Assembly (NCBI GenBank): GCA_012934845.2
Contig: WNNJ02002600.1
Location: forward strand, 1-64,000
Direction of reading: 5' to 3'
Source of the DNA: Pomphorhynchus laevis
Taxonomy: Eukaryota; Acanthocephala; Palaeacanthocephala; Echinorhynchida; Pomphorhynchidae
Length of the DNA: 64,000 bases
Part shown: piece after piece, positions 31,608 through 42,429 of the stretch
Layout of the letters: the number at the start of each line of letters is the position of its first letter
Position numbering within the stretch: the first letter of the stretch is position 1
The notes under the pieces: generated by a model
The model's database searches: none
The model's input: the letters and a program-made list of their open reading frames with translations, nothing else
Told to the model about the DNA's origin: nothing
Position numbers and translations under genes: made by a program

Positions 31608-32870
31608 ATGTGTAGCGCTACCGGAGGATCAAAGAAAGTAAACAGCTCAAGCAAAATGAATGAAAAAACGTCTGATTTTGGGAAAAAAGATGATATTTCT
31701 AAGATTGGTGGGGTAAGTTCGAACAATGAGACTGCAAAAAAGGTTAGTAATGATTTATTTGATAGTTTTGTTAATGGGAAACTTCTCTCTCCTATACCTA
31801 AAGAAAGGAATCTGTTAATCATTACATCCTTGACTCCCACAAAAACTGAGGATTTATTTAAGAAGTTTTTGAGAGGTTTTGTAGACAAATACAATAATCG
31901 TATACTGTTCAATAGAGTTCGCACTTATGAGAACACTCTCAAAGTGTCATTTATCTCTTCCGGTATGTTGGAAGAATATAAGACCTATTTTAGTGAGAAT
32001 CTCTTAAAGATTGGGCGACTCGAATCGAAAGAAATTTTCTCTTCCGTAAAGATCAACAATTTTCCAGATGCTCTTGAAGATGAGGATTTGGAACTTCTAA
32101 AAAAGAAATTTAATCTCTCTTCTGCAAGAAGAATTCATAGTAATAGTGGAAGAATTATTCCAATTGCTTTCGCAAATACTACTTCCGAAAATGCCTTGAC
32201 GCTAAGTAATTCTAAATCCAACCCTTTCCTTGGTTACAATCTTTCCTTTGAAATTCTGGTTGAAGACAATATGATATATCCCCACTGTAACGTCTGCCAC
32301 CAATGGGGTCACTGGCAGTCCTCCTGCAGTGGAACCAAGGTCTGCGGAATATGTGGTGACGATGATTGCCAGGCCTTGTTGAATTCTTCCCGGTGCGAAC
32401 ACTCGGCCTTCTGCATAAACTGCGGGGGCCCTCATCCATCTTTTTCACGCAAATGTAGGATTTTCAGAGAATACCGAGATTTATTTAAACCGAAAACTTT
32501 TCAACAGAAATCATTTTCTGCTGCGGCGATTCCTGACAGGATGATGTCAGATGGCGAAATAATTAAAACAATTCAAAGCACAATGGCCAAGGAATTAACA
32601 GAAATAAGGGAGCAACTTTTGCAGCAATCCCTATATTTTTCTTCCTTCTTTAATAGCTGTATAGGATCTACAACGACTTCGACCTCTACACCTGTATCGA
32701 AGAAGAGATCATCCTCTGTCAAGGTGGTTGCACCTGTCAAGGTGGGGAAGATGATGAGAGGGATGCTCACTTCCAGGGAAAATGAAGATACTATTCCCTC
32801 CGGGGAAGTGCCGGTCCAAAGGATGTCTAGTGGTGTTGGGGGAAACCCCTCCACTTCTAGTACGTCCTGA
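31608..32870 (+). CDS. LINE ORF1, nucleic-acid-binding protein with zinc knuckles
   Basis: 420 residues from ATG. A low-complexity Ser/Lys-rich N-terminus is followed by a region equivalent to the RNA-binding domain of jockey/I-type ORF1 proteins. A C-terminal half carries cysteine clusters: CNVCHQWGHWQSSC (CX2CX4HX4C), CGICGDDDC and CINCGGPHPSFSRKC (CX2CX3HX6C). Three successive knuckles are typical of ORF1 in the jockey and I groups, where the protein packages the retrotransposon RNA. The frame ends 35 nt before ORF2's ATG. Confidence 0.85.
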   Translation: MCSATGGSKKVNSSSKMNEKTSDFGKKDDISKIGGVSSNNETAKKVSNDLFDSFVNGKLLSPIPKERNLLIITSLTPTKTEDLFKKFLRGFVDKYNNRILFNRVRTYENTLKVSFISSGMLEEYKTYFSENLLKIGRLESKEIFSSVKINNFPDALEDEDLELLKKKFNLSSARRIHSNSGRIIPIAFANTTSENALTLSNSKSNPFLGYNLSFEILVEDNMIYPHCNVCHQWGHWQSSCSGTKVCGICGDDDCQALLNSSRCEHSAFCINCGGPHPSFSRKCRIFREYRDLFKPKTFQQKSFSAAAIPDRMMSDGEIIKTIQSTMAKELTEIREQLLQQSLYFSSFFNSCIGSTTTSTSTPVSKKRSSSVKVVAPVKVGKMMRGMLTSRENEDTIPSGEVPVQRMSSGVGGNPSTSSTS

Positions 32871-32905
32871 GGGCGTGGTAATCCCGGGTGAACCGATTAA
32901 ACACA

Positions 32906-35359
32906 ATGTCTGGTAACGGTGACCCTTTTTCGCTGAACATCGTTCAGTGGAATTCGGGAGGAGCTTCTGCCCTTAGACTTCTCTCAGGCCGAGATGCTGA
33001 TGTTATAGTCCTTCAGGAGACGCGGTCTATCCGTCGACCCGAGGACATTACTCGATTTATCCCTAAGCACATCTGTTCAGACTTTACTCCTTATATAACC
33101 CCGCCTCACTCCTCTTCATCTCAAGGACTCTTGACCCTAGTTAAATGCTCCTTAAGATCGTCCCTCCTATTAAATTATTCTTGTCCAGCCCTGTCTTGTT
33201 TGGTAGTTTCACTCTGTAAGAACGGTAAACGCTTCAGTCTGGCCAATGTCTATATTCGTCCAGGGGAGATTCACAAGAATCGGGACATCCTGGATAATAT
33301 CCTTGACAGCGGCTACGACATGATACTAGGCGATTTCAACGACAGAACTGGTCGTTGGATTAATGCTGCACACCGCAGAGCCAGGAACCGGTACTTCATT
33401 CACAAACCACCATCCCCTACCTTTCATTGCTCAACAACAAACTCACTCCTCGACCTTCTACTGATTCATGAGAGGTGGCTGCTTAAGCCCTTCTGTACTG
33501 AACAGTCGCGTCAACATCTGACCACCTCTCATGACCTTATTCGTTGGCGGATTGAGGAGGATACGCTGCTTCGCCGGAGATTCTGCTTTGATCCAATCAG
33601 AGTGGCAGTCTTCCAGGCAGCTATCAGCCGCTTCCCCCGAATAGGGAATGAGAGTCTGACCGAATTTAATACCTACCTCTCTTCGCAAGCTACCGGGATT
33701 TTATCAATTACCTATAAAGGTAGAATTTATTGCCCCACTCCGACAAAACTCAAGACCCTTGCACACCTGCTTCATTCACCCAATCTCTCTGCTTCTGCGC
33801 GTCAGGTTCTCTCGAAAGAATACTGGAGCACTAGATATAGGTTCCAGCTGGGTAAGGATAGGGCTAGCATTGCTTCCCTTAATCCAGCCCGGTCTTCCTT
33901 CTGGAAGATATTCAAGAAAGAGAAGTCTGTCTCTTGGAAGGAGAGAGCTTCTGGTTGGATAGGCAGTATCGGTCTGGATAAAGTTTTGGAAGAGTCACTA
34001 GCCCTACATAATTATGGAGCCACGCAATCACCGCAACCAATCCCGCCTTGGGGAGACTTCAGGAGTAGGGATGTCTCAGTTCCTGAGATTCTCAACGCCT
34101 GGGGGCCTCTTCCGGGCACCTCCAAAACCATCGCTCCACTCTCTTCTCGGGTCTGTCAGCTTCTGACTGCCGATCAAAGGAGAGAAGTGGCCGTCACCAT
34201 GCTTTTAGCATCACCTTCTGATGTAGCAGGCATCAATATTAGTAAGAGAATTTTTATCCATAAGAGAAATCCTGTTCGCTCTCCAAAAGACCTGCGGCCC
34301 ATCTCGATACAAAATTCCCTCGTTTCGATCTACGAAAAAGCGCTTGCGCGTAGAATCCGCGACCATTTAACTAGGCATCACTTAATCCCACCTGGTTTTC
34401 ATGGGTTCGTTAAAGGGCGCTCGGTACATTCTGCAGTATGTGAGGTGCAGCAGTTCTGTCGGGAGAACCGTCATCAATTAGTTGTGGCTGTTTTCTTAGA
34501 CTTTTCGGCTGCATTTGACCGTATCTCCATTCCCTTCGTTATCTCTTCTCTTAGGTCCTTAGGGTTGCCTGCGAGAATTGTTAACAGGGTGGAGATACTG
34601 CTGTATACCAAGCGGTTCTACTATGAAGACGACCCTGATGCGCGTCAGTTCTACCCCATTACAGGAGTGCCTCAAGGCTCCCCACTTTCTCCTATCTTAT
34701 ATCTTGCTGCCTCCATACAACTTTTCAAAATTTTCAAACGTGAAAAACGTCTTGTGGTATATGCTGATGATACCACAGCCCTATTCACTGGACGTAGGTG
34801 CAAAGACGTAGTCTCCGACATCAGCCAATTCTTTTTAAGATTAAATGACCAGCTTCCCCAGTCCAATCTTATTGTAAACTCCGCCAAATCGCAGGTGGTA
34901 GTTTTTCATGGCGCCCCTGCGACGAGGAAAAAGCTTAAGAGATTAGCAATCTCTGCCTTATCCTCCATTATGCCCAACGACCAAATCCCCTCCTTCACTA
35001 GTCGAGTAAGATACCTTGGGTTCACTGTGACCGTGAACTGGTCGGCCAAGTCTGACCTGGATAGACTTAAACGTATCCTGAAGAGAGCTAGATGGGCCCT
35101 GAAACGGGCCCAACATCTGTCATTAAAGGAGGTAACTCAGGTGCGCCTTTGGGGCACCTGGGCTATTTCGGGGTTAGTCTTCTTCTCGAGAGGACGTCCC
35201 CCTGAGCAAAGACTAATGTTCTTGAAGCTACTCGTGTCCCGCTTACCTGACATCGTCCGTCGCGAGTGGATCCTTCGGGGGGTGGCAGACCCCGGGTGGT
35301 TCACTCGTAAGGCGGCGTGCTGGATCGGTTCTAGGGATCAGATTCCCCTAGAGCTATAA
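32906..35359 (+). CDS. LINE ORF2, endonuclease and reverse transcriptase
   Basis: 817 residues from ATG. The apurinic-type endonuclease at the N-terminus has IVQWNSGG, VIVLQETRS, NVYIRPG, GDFNDRTGRW and TTSHDLIRW (the S-H catalytic pair). RT landmarks are RPISIQNSLVSIYEKAL, VAVFLDFSAAFDRI (motif A), GVPQGSPLSPILYLAAS (motif B) and VVYADDTTALF (motif C, YADD at residues 619-622). There is no RNase H domain. The enzyme nicks target DNA and primes reverse transcription of the element RNA. The copy looks complete. Only residue-level comparison could show subtle inactivating changes. Confidence 0.92.
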   Translation: MSGNGDPFSLNIVQWNSGGASALRLLSGRDADVIVLQETRSIRRPEDITRFIPKHICSDFTPYITPPHSSSSQGLLTLVKCSLRSSLLLNYSCPALSCLVVSLCKNGKRFSLANVYIRPGEIHKNRDILDNILDSGYDMILGDFNDRTGRWINAAHRRARNRYFIHKPPSPTFHCSTTNSLLDLLLIHERWLLKPFCTEQSRQHLTTSHDLIRWRIEEDTLLRRRFCFDPIRVAVFQAAISRFPRIGNESLTEFNTYLSSQATGILSITYKGRIYCPTPTKLKTLAHLLHSPNLSASARQVLSKEYWSTRYRFQLGKDRASIASLNPARSSFWKIFKKEKSVSWKERASGWIGSIGLDKVLEESLALHNYGATQSPQPIPPWGDFRSRDVSVPEILNAWGPLPGTSKTIAPLSSRVCQLLTADQRREVAVTMLLASPSDVAGINISKRIFIHKRNPVRSPKDLRPISIQNSLVSIYEKALARRIRDHLTRHHLIPPGFHGFVKGRSVHSAVCEVQQFCRENRHQLVVAVFLDFSAAFDRISIPFVISSLRSLGLPARIVNRVEILLYTKRFYYEDDPDARQFYPITGVPQGSPLSPILYLAASIQLFKIFKREKRLVVYADDTTALFTGRRCKDVVSDISQFFLRLNDQLPQSNLIVNSAKSQVVVFHGAPATRKKLKRLAISALSSIMPNDQIPSFTSRVRYLGFTVTVNWSAKSDLDRLKRILKRARWALKRAQHLSLKEVTQVRLWGTWAISGLVFFSRGRPPEQRLMFLKLLVSRLPDIVRREWILRGVADPGWFTRKAACWIGSRDQIPLEL

Positions 35360-35489
35360 ACATGGAGGAGACCTGAAGAAGTTAGTGAAGTTATGTTACT
35401 TTGACTACTTTTCTTTTCTGTAATTTTTCTTCCTTATTGTCTCCCCCATCGGGGAATGTTTATTTAGTATTAAGAAAATCTTTATCTTT

Positions 35490-35985
35490 ATCTTTATTTT
35501 GTCAGCCGTCGTTCTTTATATCCAAAACTGTTATCTCTTTTTCATTCGTATTCATTAATCCACTTTCGAGGATTACTGTTTTCATGATGTGATCTGGATT
35601 TTCACATGTGTCTTACTGCACCATCATTCTCCGTTCTGTTTTTACTTTTATCGTATCTTCTATTGTTTTGTCTTATGTTTATTGCCCTTCCAGTTTTCGC
35701 CGATGTACTGCTCTCTATAAGATTAACAAGTACATGCATATATATTCCCTTCCGAATATATTCGGTATGGAATATATATTCCCTTTAGCTCGTCCTTCAA
35801 AAGTAAGCGTTTTAGCATAGGAGGATGAGTACTAGTAGCATGAACAATTGATCGTGTGCCCTCGAACTTAAAATATACGACGTTTACCATTTGTTTCCAG
35901 ATTTATTAATGAGCATAGCATCAAGACAATACATTTTACCATTATTGACAATGATGGTAAACATTGGTAGGCGAGAATTTTAATT
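35490..35985. other. Pyrimidine-rich region after the LINE
   Basis: The plus strand is rich in T and C. The repeat ATATATATTCCCTT occurs twice (about 35737 and 35773) around ATATATTCGG. It might be an older LINE 3' region. No protein is supported. Confidence 0.4.
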
Positions 35986-36480
35986 CGGAATAAATGTTTA
36001 GCTCGCGAATAAACGTTTCTAGCTCCTTAGAGCCAGAACCGTTTATTCGCGAGCTAAACATTCGATTATTCGCGAGCCAAACACCTGCCCTAGGACACCA
36101 TTACAAGGACAGGTGTGACAACAAATTATATTTTATATATTTGTACACTTGAAAGTGTCCCTGTAAAACAGCATTTCTATTAAATGGAATTTAGTGTATG
36201 ATGAACAGAACTTATACTATATATAGGATGACTAGGCATACGTAGCGACTTTGAATATTGCGAGAATAATTCGGTTCTATTTCTTGATCTGATGAGGATA
36301 TATAGAATGCTGCCTTGTGTTTATGCCTGTTCATGAGAAAAACATAGTTATCTATTTACGAGTACACCATTGTGTGTCCCAGGGCAGGTGTAACAACAAA
36401 TTATATTTTATATATTTGTACACTTTAAAGTGTCCCTGTAAAACAGCATTTCTATTAAAAGGAATTTAGTGCCTGATGCA
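35985..36480. repeat. Inverted repeat plus 105-bp direct repeats
   Basis: ATGTTTAGCTCGCGAATAAACG and its complement lie at about 35995-36016 and 36041-36062. AGGTGTRACAACAAATTATA..AAAACAGCATTTCTATTA occurs at about 36092-36184 and 36373-36463. No coding capacity. Its composition differs from the A+T-rich background, so it is probably a non-autonomous element. Confidence 0.65.
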
Positions 36481-36739
36481 TGGTTAAACCGCAATACGCA
36501 CTGTCATGCACAGAGCTTATGCTAAATTTCCTCTGATGATTCATATTAAGGGTAGTTCTGTTTTTCGAGCTTTAAACACTGCTTAAGCGTGCGTTAAACA
36601 GTGTTTAAACAGTTTAGGAATGATTTAAGCGTGCGTTAAACAGTTTGGGAATGATGCTACAAACCTTCACGTGGTCATTCCTGTAAGTAGTCACTAGACG
36701 AAACTAATTGTAGAAATCAAATCATCAACAACAACGATA

Positions 36740-37545
36740 AATTACTGGCATGGCGACATCCCATCGACATCGTCTACATCGACCGTTACCATATCTCAAT
36801 CTAAACATGCTAACAAGCTCTTCTAACATCCGTATCCTACAGTTAAACATCGAAGGTTTAACTGCTGCAAAAACAGAGATATTACTTCACCTGCTGTCTC
36901 GACACAACATATCGGTAATCGCCCTTCAGGAGACGCACAGCAGATGAAATGAAGATTTGATCATTCCAGGATACAGACTCATTACAGCCCATCACATCAA
37001 ATTTCATGGTGAGGCAGTACTCGTTCGCTAAGATATAAAAGCTGATGCTATCACAGACTCTAATGATCAAGACTCAACACATTGGCTCGCCGTTCGAGTA
37101 GACGACACAACTATAATTTGTGTTTATAAGACCCCGCTGCACTCTTCGACAAAATTCCCTTATTCCCCCATCCTTCGATATATTGCGGGGACTTTAACAG
37201 TCATCATACTAGCTGGGATACTCATCCAAAGACTGTAACGGTGAGCTTGTTATGCAGTGGGCATCTCTATTGGATTTGGCTCTAATATACGACAATAAAC
37301 AGCCGAAATCATTCCATTCTGCAATCTGGAACACGTACACAAACCCAGACCTGTGCTTCACTAGCAATAGTTCAAATAATAGACATTGGGTGACTCCCGA
37401 ACGCACGGTACTAGGACCATTTCCACGTTCACAACACCGGCCAATTATCTTACACTACTCTGCTGCGATAGCGCTATTTACATCTCTTCCACTGCTTCGC
37501 TGGAACTTTCGGAGAGCCAGTATAATTAACCACTATAATTAATAA
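36740..37545 (+). pseudogene. Endonuclease fragment of a third LINE family
   Basis: Reads IRILQLNIEGLTAAKTEILL and VIALQETHS at 36820-36945. A stop follows, then a frameshifted continuation with HWLAVRVDDTTIICVYK. A further piece at 37252-37542 reads MQWASLLDLALIYDN, ending around RSQHRPIIL, the SxH catalytic block. Two or more stops and a frameshift, and no RT. The protein is distinct from ORF2 of the intact LINE and from the RTE element. Confidence 0.75.
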
Positions 37546-37549
37546 ATGC

Positions 37550-39415
37550 CAACGAAAAGCCGCTTTTTAAGTTCTGCCTTGGAATGTATAAAAATGTATA
37601 AAAAGTAAAATATTTATTTAGTGTAAATTGATAAATTTACAATAATAATATTTATAGGTTATTCAGATAAATAGGTTCAAAGCGAAATAAACATGTTTTT
37701 TAATGATCACGAAATAAAATGGTCATATCATTTACATAGTAGATTTATTTCATAAAATGTTTATCGGGAATGCATTTTTAAGTTAAACAATTCATGACAT
37801 GCAAGACGTAACTCGCAGTATTCAAATTTGTTGTGTTTTTGAGTGTTTCGCATAACTGTATATTACTGATCGAATTCTCGTTCATCAGTATTTAATTATT
37901 TTTGATCAATTTTCATTAATAGACTAATTTTCGTAATATGGCTTAAATTCAAATTTAGCTAAACCCGGTTAACCATGTTTCAGTTAACAATTTTAGATAA
38001 CCTATTGTATATCGTAGGGTCTTAAATGTATCCTAAAAATTGGTCTACACAACAATATACTCTCTAATTTGAAATTAATAATGGAACGCATCAATTCTAG
38101 AACTGTTTTGTAAATTTTTAATAATTTTTTAATTATAATTTCTTTTAACAAATAGTAACTTTAATATTAATTAGATTTTACATACATTAATGAAAATAAT
38201 AGTTTTATAAATCTAAATAACATCGATATTATTGTTTTTAACATATTAACTTAAAATTCTTCCAGATAACTTATTTTATTTCCATTTTTCTTGCTACACT
38301 CGCTTGTACTCTGTAATATGTTTTCAAATTAAGTTTAATTTACAACTTTGATATATTATTTATAATTACAAAGTAGTTAAAGCTTTTCAGATGATCGTAG
38401 TAATTTATTATAAACAATGATTGATTTTATACTTAAGTGAGTACAAATAGAGATTAATTATCTACTCTATATATACTCATGCTTTTTATATTATGTAGTA
38501 TTACTGGTGAAATGCAAAAGTACAGTTTTATTATCTAATCTATATAAATTAATTTGTTTAAGAAAAACTTAAACATGAGTATAAATGAATTAAAAAAATT
38601 TAATTTAAATTAATTATTTAAATTAAATTATTTAAATTTTAATTATTAGTACTTATTTAAGCATGAATCTTTTTACTTAGAAAGTAAAAAGATTCAAAGT
38701 AAACTTTTAATTAAAAGGTTTACTTATAATTAGATTATGGAAGAAAATTAATTGCACCTTATACTATTGAATAATTATAGCAAGCATTCTTTACTAAATG
38801 TTATAAACTGTACTTACGAATCACTAGTAAATAAATAACCAAACCAACTTTGTTAATTGCTTCGATTATTATAATATTATATATTAAACCAAGTTGAATA
38901 CCTTAAGCTGATCACTTCCTATTGTGATCAATTTTGACATTGTGCTAATGGAAAAAAGACTTGTAATAGTAGATATTTTGGGTTATACTTGTACAATAAT
39001 TTTACAAGATTACTAGTATAGATTCCATCACAAAGACATGTGCCGTTTCTTTTTAAAATGTAATATTTTTGGTAAGCAGCGTAAAGAAAATGCTACTGTT
39101 TTATTGAGTAAACACTAAATGTAGCACACTATTAACTTTTTAATAAATGAAATTATATCTCTGTAATGTGATATTTCTATTTAATTTATATTAATAAAAA
39201 AATATTTTTCATAATGTAAAATAAATATAAATTTACTAAATAAATGCAATTCAATAAATATTAAATTTAAAAATTAAATAAGTAAAGAAATATATTACAA
39301 GGATATAGGTGGCTAAAAATACCAAAAGTAATGAAATAATATAATCAGATTAAAGTAAATTCATAAAATCAGGTATATGCTGTTACCGCCATTAGAATAG
39401 AACATTTGTAATGAT
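37550..39415. other. A+T-rich region without a supported gene
   Basis: Contains adjoining hairpins at 38664-38696 (15-bp arms) and 38697-38725. No open frame of note. Confidence 0.5.
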
Positions 39416-39419
39416 TTAC

Positions 39420-41220
39420 TATCATTAGAAAGAAATTTGTAATTATAATAAAAAAATTGAAATCGATGATATTAGAAACATAATAGAAACAGATTGTATT
39501 TGCAGAAGTCTTTATTTCGATAAAATAAATGAACATATACGCACTCATAATCTAGAATTAATTGAAAATGGTTAATTAATGAAAATGCTATCAAAAGGGT
39601 AAATATTATAACTTAATATTAAGTTATTAATATAAATTAAGTTATTTATAATTAAGTTATTAATATTTACTTATTAATATAACTTAATAAGTAAATATTA
39701 TTTAATATTTATTAAATATTAATAAAAATAAAATTTACAATTAGATATATAATGACTTAAATGCTTACTTTGGTAAGCTGATTAATAGTGAAAGGTTAAA
39801 TACATCAAAGATTAAAATTTGGAAAGATTATATATTTAATAAAATTAGAGAGAAAATGAAAATAACAAGCAATTATAAAAGAAAAGATCAAATAATTAAA
39901 GATATGTATACAGAACTGACTAAATTAAAGGATAACTATATAATAATAACTATTGATAAAGCTAGTAATAACTTTGTCTTCATATGCAAAAAGCTTTATT
40001 ATGATATACCGATGAAGGAAGTTAATTTTAATGATTCAGATGTAAACGCAACATATGAACGTAGTGATTTAAATAGAGAAACAATTATTACGAGTCATTG
40101 ATCTATAATGGATAAAAAGAGTATAAAAATTGAATCAGATAATAAAGCTATACCTATATTATATTGGTATCCGATATACATAAAAATTACAAAATATATA
40201 TACTTAAATAAAAAATTACTTAAAATCCAATAAAGCCTAGGTTCATATTTAGTGCTTTTAAATGTACATTAAAAACAACTTTCTGTTAATATGAATAAAA
40301 TACTTAAAGTAATTAAAGCACACTTCAAAAAATATTGCAAGGTAATCGAAATTAATACTGGTATAAAACACTATTTCGGTATTAATTATACAAAAGAATT
40401 TTTAGAACAGACAAAAGGAATAAATTTTCTACAAAATACGTACGATTTTAGTACGCTTTATACAAATGTAGATTTATCAGATTAAAGATGCAATAGAATA
40501 ATTAATAATTAATTTATATGTTATAATAACTATAACGCATATCTAACAAAAATTAAACCATCAATTAAATATAAATTTATGGATTAAATTGAATTATTAG
40601 AATCCTTAAATATTTTAATAAATAAAGTTATTCAAAAGGTGTTCCAAATGAGACGTAATAACAATTGAAGGTAATTGTAGCCCAATTATAGCTGACTTAT
40701 TTTAAGAAGTTATTTTATAAAACTCATATTTTATAAAATATGAATTTGTTCATAATTGTGTAAAAACTAAATCTAGACAATATAAATATATGAAATGTAT
40801 GTTTCGATACATTGATGATATATGTGTATCTAACTCTAACAATTTTTATTCAATAAGTGAGCACATTTATCCAGAAAGCCTTATTCTTAACAAAACCAAT
40901 ATTAATGATAAAGAAGGTGTATATCTAGATATGAACATTAAATTAACATTAACTAAAACTACATTTAATTTATATCGTAAAGATAACATATTTTAATTTA
41001 CAAGAAACATATTTTTGCATGAGCATTCATGCATACCATATAATATAAAATATAATACATTAAATAATGAAATTTTAAGAATTGCAACAATATGTAATGA
41101 TATTGGCTTTCTTCAAAATCATTTAAATAATTTAATAGATGCATATTTTAAACTAGGTTACTATAAAAATAACATCAAGCAGAAAATAGTAAAATATACA
41201 TAAATCAACACAATAATATA
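39420..41220 (+). mobile_element. Penelope-like element, plus strand, decayed
   Basis: N-terminal region with KLKDNYIIITIDKASNNFVF and ICKKLYYD (39856-40101), then TYDFSTLYTNVDLSD (40291-40485), the Penelope-type RT core. A frameshifted finger/palm region at 40500-40760, MFRYIDDICVSN at 40790-40996 and the thumb-side block FLHEHSCIPYNIKYNTLNNE at 41015-41203 follow. A poly-stop background breaks it into four frames. Beyond the RT the sequence runs straight into the tail repeat. No GIY-YIG nuclease domain is visible. Confidence 0.85.
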
Positions 41221-41254
41221 AAGAATAAATTTAAACTCTTAAGTGGCAAATTTT

Positions 41255-41690
41255 TATGGATGGATAATAAATAATATACTTTGTATTAGAATAGAATATT
41301 AGATTATCAGATTTCATCAGAAGAAATACGTCCTTAGCACGTATTTGGCCCCCTGCTATGTGGAGCGATGAATAGAAGCCGAAATCTAATAGCATATCAG
41401 TTCCTTATGATGGCCTTTTATCCTAATTATGGTACAACGTGTGTTATTTATTAGTCAATTCATAAAAATTGACTTTTATTTCAATTTCAATTTTTATTTT
41501 AACTTGATATAAGTTATATATAAAATCTTATAACAATTATTTATAATTATTTATTATCTAAATATTAAATTTTGAATTTTTGATTTAGCATTATTATAAT
41601 TTGTATTTATTTATTTTTATTTGTTTAATTAATTTTTTAATTGTATAATTATATTAAAAGCGTAGACTCTGTTAGCTGATTTGATTAATA
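41255..41690 (+). repeat. Penelope tail repeat downstream of the plus-strand copy
   Basis: Starts TATGGATGGATAATAAATAA. It carries AAATACGTCCTTAGCACGTA, CTGCTATG..CATATCAG, GCCGAAATCTAATAGC and the GTCAATTCATAAAAATTGAC hairpin, and ends with AGACTCTGTTAGCTGATTTG. It directly follows the RT, which fixes this repeat as the 3' end of the element. Confidence 0.75.
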
Positions 41691-41802
41691 ATAAAATTAT
41701 AATTAATATTTATATTAAATATTAAGGCTACCTGGATAAATTTATTCTATTATAGAATAAAAATTATTAGAGTTAAATGCACATATGCCATCAATATATC
41801 GA

Positions 41803-42429
41803 GTTGTCTGGACAGCATGCTTTATGTCGTAATGCGACCTGATAGCAAAAGCTATTATGTAGCCAGCTAAAATACAAGTTAGTCGAAGAGGTCCGGAAAT
41901 ATCTCACTAAAATGAAATTCAACCGACTACCAACAAGACGATTTCAATGCATCATTTCAATCTGATGGAGGACCACCATGTTTATCGTCAATATAGTGCA
42001 TGCTGAGGGACGAAACAAGGATGATACAGGGACGTCCGCTGATGAGTCCTGCTCTGTGGAGATGCCTGGACAGCATGCTTTATGTCGTAATGCGACCTGA
42101 TAGCTGAAGCTATTATGTAGCCAGCTAAAATACAAGTTAATCGAAGAGGTCCGGAAATATCTCACTAAAATGAAATTCAACCGACTGCCAACAAGACGAT
42201 TTCAATACATCATTTCAATCTGATGGAGGACCACCATGTTTATCGTCAATATAGTGCATGCTGAGGGACGAAACAAGGATGATACAGGGACGTCCGCTGA
42301 TGAGTCCTGCTCTGTGGAGATGCCTGGACAGCATGCTTTATGTCGTAATGCGACCTGATAGCTGAAGCTATCATGTAGCCAGCTAAAATACAAGTTAGTC
42401 GAAGAGGTCCGGAAATATCTCACTAAAAA
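41803..42429. mobile_element. Retrozyme-like insertion: 2.4 tandem units of 258 bp
   Basis: Units start at GGACAGCATGC (41810, 42068, 42326), exactly 258 bp apart and almost identical. The array ends after 0.4 of a unit. CATCAATATATCGA stands on both sides (41789-41802 and 42430-42443), a 14-bp target duplication in the Penelope RT coding sequence. Each full unit carries GGGACGAAAC, 22 nt later CTGATGAGTCC, and the self-complementary GGACGTCC. Apparent 77-codon frames in the units are by-products of the repeat. No coding function is supported. Confidence 0.85.

Larger units (their letters stand above)
31560..35489 (+). mobile_element. Full-length, apparently intact LINE, jockey/I-like
   Basis: Carries about 48 bp of 5' leader shared with the minus-strand copy, ORF1 (31608-32870), a 35-bp gap, ORF2 (32906-35359) and a 130-bp 3' region ending AAGAAAATCTTTAT with two further CTTTAT units. 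Both ORFs are uninterrupted, so this copy is young or under constraint. The family is present four times in the window (also 11155-12905, 27220-30840 and 48640-52250). Oligomeric 3' ends are known in several jockey/I-group families. Confidence 0.9.

Noticed and set aside
41985-42060. Complete hammerhead ribozyme in the 258-bp satellite unit
   Set aside because: The core words are present in permuted order, but only 22 nt separate GAAAC from CTGATGA, too few for stems I and III. Kept only as a candidate structure.
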